Shown here in pieces: positions 5,072 to 5,660 of a stretch of 5,660 bases of DNA; position 1 is the first letter of the stretch, and every line of letters begins with the position of its first letter. A program made the position numbers and the translations under genes. Location of the stretch: positions 27,561 through 33,220 of the forward strand of contig PMIW01000217.1 in the NCBI GenBank assembly GCA_003158365.1. Reading direction: 5' to 3'. The DNA comes from Ignavibacteriota bacterium. Its GTDB lineage: Bacteria; Bacteroidota; Ignavibacteria; Tepidaquicellales; Tepidaquicellaceae. The notes below the pieces were generated by a model, which worked only from the letters and a program-made list of their open reading frames with translations, did no database searches and was not told the DNA's origin.

Positions 5072-5660
5072 TTACCCCTTCTTCTCTATCTTTGCCCAGG
5101 TATCGCGCAAAGACACAGTGCGGTTAAATACAAGTTTCTCATTCGTGGATAGCGGGTCCACGCAGAAATATCCCGTTCTAACGAACTGGAATTTATCCCC
5201 GGGTTTTGCTTTTGCAAGTTCGGGTTCGATAAAACAATTTTCCAGAATCTCAAGAGAGTGAGGATTTATTAATTCTTTGAAATTCAAATCTTCATGCGAA
5301 GACGGGTCTTCGGACAGGAACAACCTGTCGTACAATCTCACTTCTGCTTTAACGGCTTGCGGGGCGGAAACCCAGTGGATTGTACCTTTCACGCTCCGTG
5401 TGCTTCCCATTCCGCTTTTTGTTTCGGGGTCGTAAGTGCAGTGCAGTTCAACTATTTCACCCTTTTCATTTTTTACGACATCATTGCATTTAATAATGTA
5501 AGCGGATTTCAGCCTGACTTCATTTCCGGGATACAGACGAAAGAATTTTTTCGGCGGGTCTTCTTTGAAATCATCCTGCTCGATATAAAGTTCTTTTGAA
5601 AAAGGAATCCTGCGCGAACCTCTTTCGGGGTCTTCGGGATTATTTACTGTTTCGAGTTCT
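5072..5660 (-). CDS. glnS: Glutamine--tRNA ligase, C-terminal part (runs off right edge)
   Basis: GlnRS charges tRNA-Gln with glutamine in the cytoplasm. The window holds the last 195 residues, roughly the anticodon-binding beta-barrel part of a protein usually about 550 residues long; the catalytic Rossmann domain is outside. Seen: R-R-I-P-F-S-K-E-L-Y-I-E (fragment residues 16-27), F-F-R-L-Y-P-G-N-E-V-R-L (39-50), G-T-I-H-W-V-S (92-98), V-R-L-Y-D-R-L-F (107-114), G-Y-F-C-V-D (163-168) and the near-universal end F-N-R-T-V-S-L-R-D-T-W-A-K (178-190). The frame stays open to the edge, so the internal Met at 5410 is not a start. The protein ends directly after the W-A-K motif, with no appended YqeY-like domain. 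Having GlnRS means Gln-tRNA need not be made by the GatCAB route. The assignment is very secure. Confidence 0.97.
   Translation of the reverse strand, partial: ELETVNNPEDPERGSRRIPFSKELYIEQDDFKEDPPKKFFRLYPGNEVRLKSAYIIKCNDVVKNEKGEIVELHCTYDPETKSGMGSTRSVKGTIHWVSAPQAVKAEVRLYDRLFLSEDPSSHEDLNFKELINPHSLEILENCFIEPELAKAKPGDKFQFVRTGYFCVDPLSTNEKLVFNRTVSLRDTWAKIEKKG

Noticed and set aside
5294..5599. 101-codon open frame on the plus strand
   Set aside because: It is antisense to glnS, whose sequence is strongly conserved through the whole stretch.

Overview
The window looks like ordinary chromosomal DNA from a low-GC, Gram-negative, rod-type bacterium of the Bacteroidota/Chlorobi/Ignavibacteria group. 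The strongest evidence is a secreted protein ending in a type IX secretion (Por) C-terminal sorting domain with the Y-P-N-P-F-N-P-V-T signature usual in Ignavibacteria-like lineages. A 31-residue Lys/Arg peptide of the AURKAIP1/COX24 type, common in Bacteroidota relatives, agrees with this. The lineage is inferred from protein style, not from a marker gene.

Layout. Positions 1-266 (minus) hold the N-terminal part of ribulose-phosphate 3-epimerase (rpe), which runs off the left edge. Its start overlaps by 4 bases the stop of a membrane-anchored protein with three PASTA domains and a long Lys/Glu/Asp tail (263-1213, minus). A 323-base AT-rich intergenic region (1214-1536) separates this leftward pair from a rightward cluster. 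That region holds a 9-bp inverted repeat and a good sigma70-like promoter facing right. The rightward cluster is a TPR lipoprotein (1537-2475), a short-form signal peptide peptidase SppA (2482-3438), an HU/IHF-family DNA-binding protein (3442-3732) and the 31-residue basic peptide (3760-3855). It closes with a strong hairpin terminator at 3879-3904. Facing it on the minus strand are a type IX-secreted protein with two related beta-sandwich-like units (3930-4958) and, upstream of it, the C-terminal 195 residues of glutaminyl-tRNA synthetase (5072-5659), cut by the right edge.

How the genes fit together. The rightward cluster mixes cell-envelope work (lipoprotein, membrane protease) with nucleoid and ribosome functions (HU, COX24-type peptide). 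Spacings of 6, 3 and 27 bases point to co-transcription. The rpe/PASTA pair is translationally coupled but has no obvious shared pathway. No mobile element, CRISPR array, tRNA, rRNA or defence-type cassette is visible. I do not see a convincing undescribed system here. The items most worth checking are the tiny ribosomal-type peptide, the kinase-less PASTA protein with its three A8 tracts, and the inverted repeat in the divergent intergenic region.
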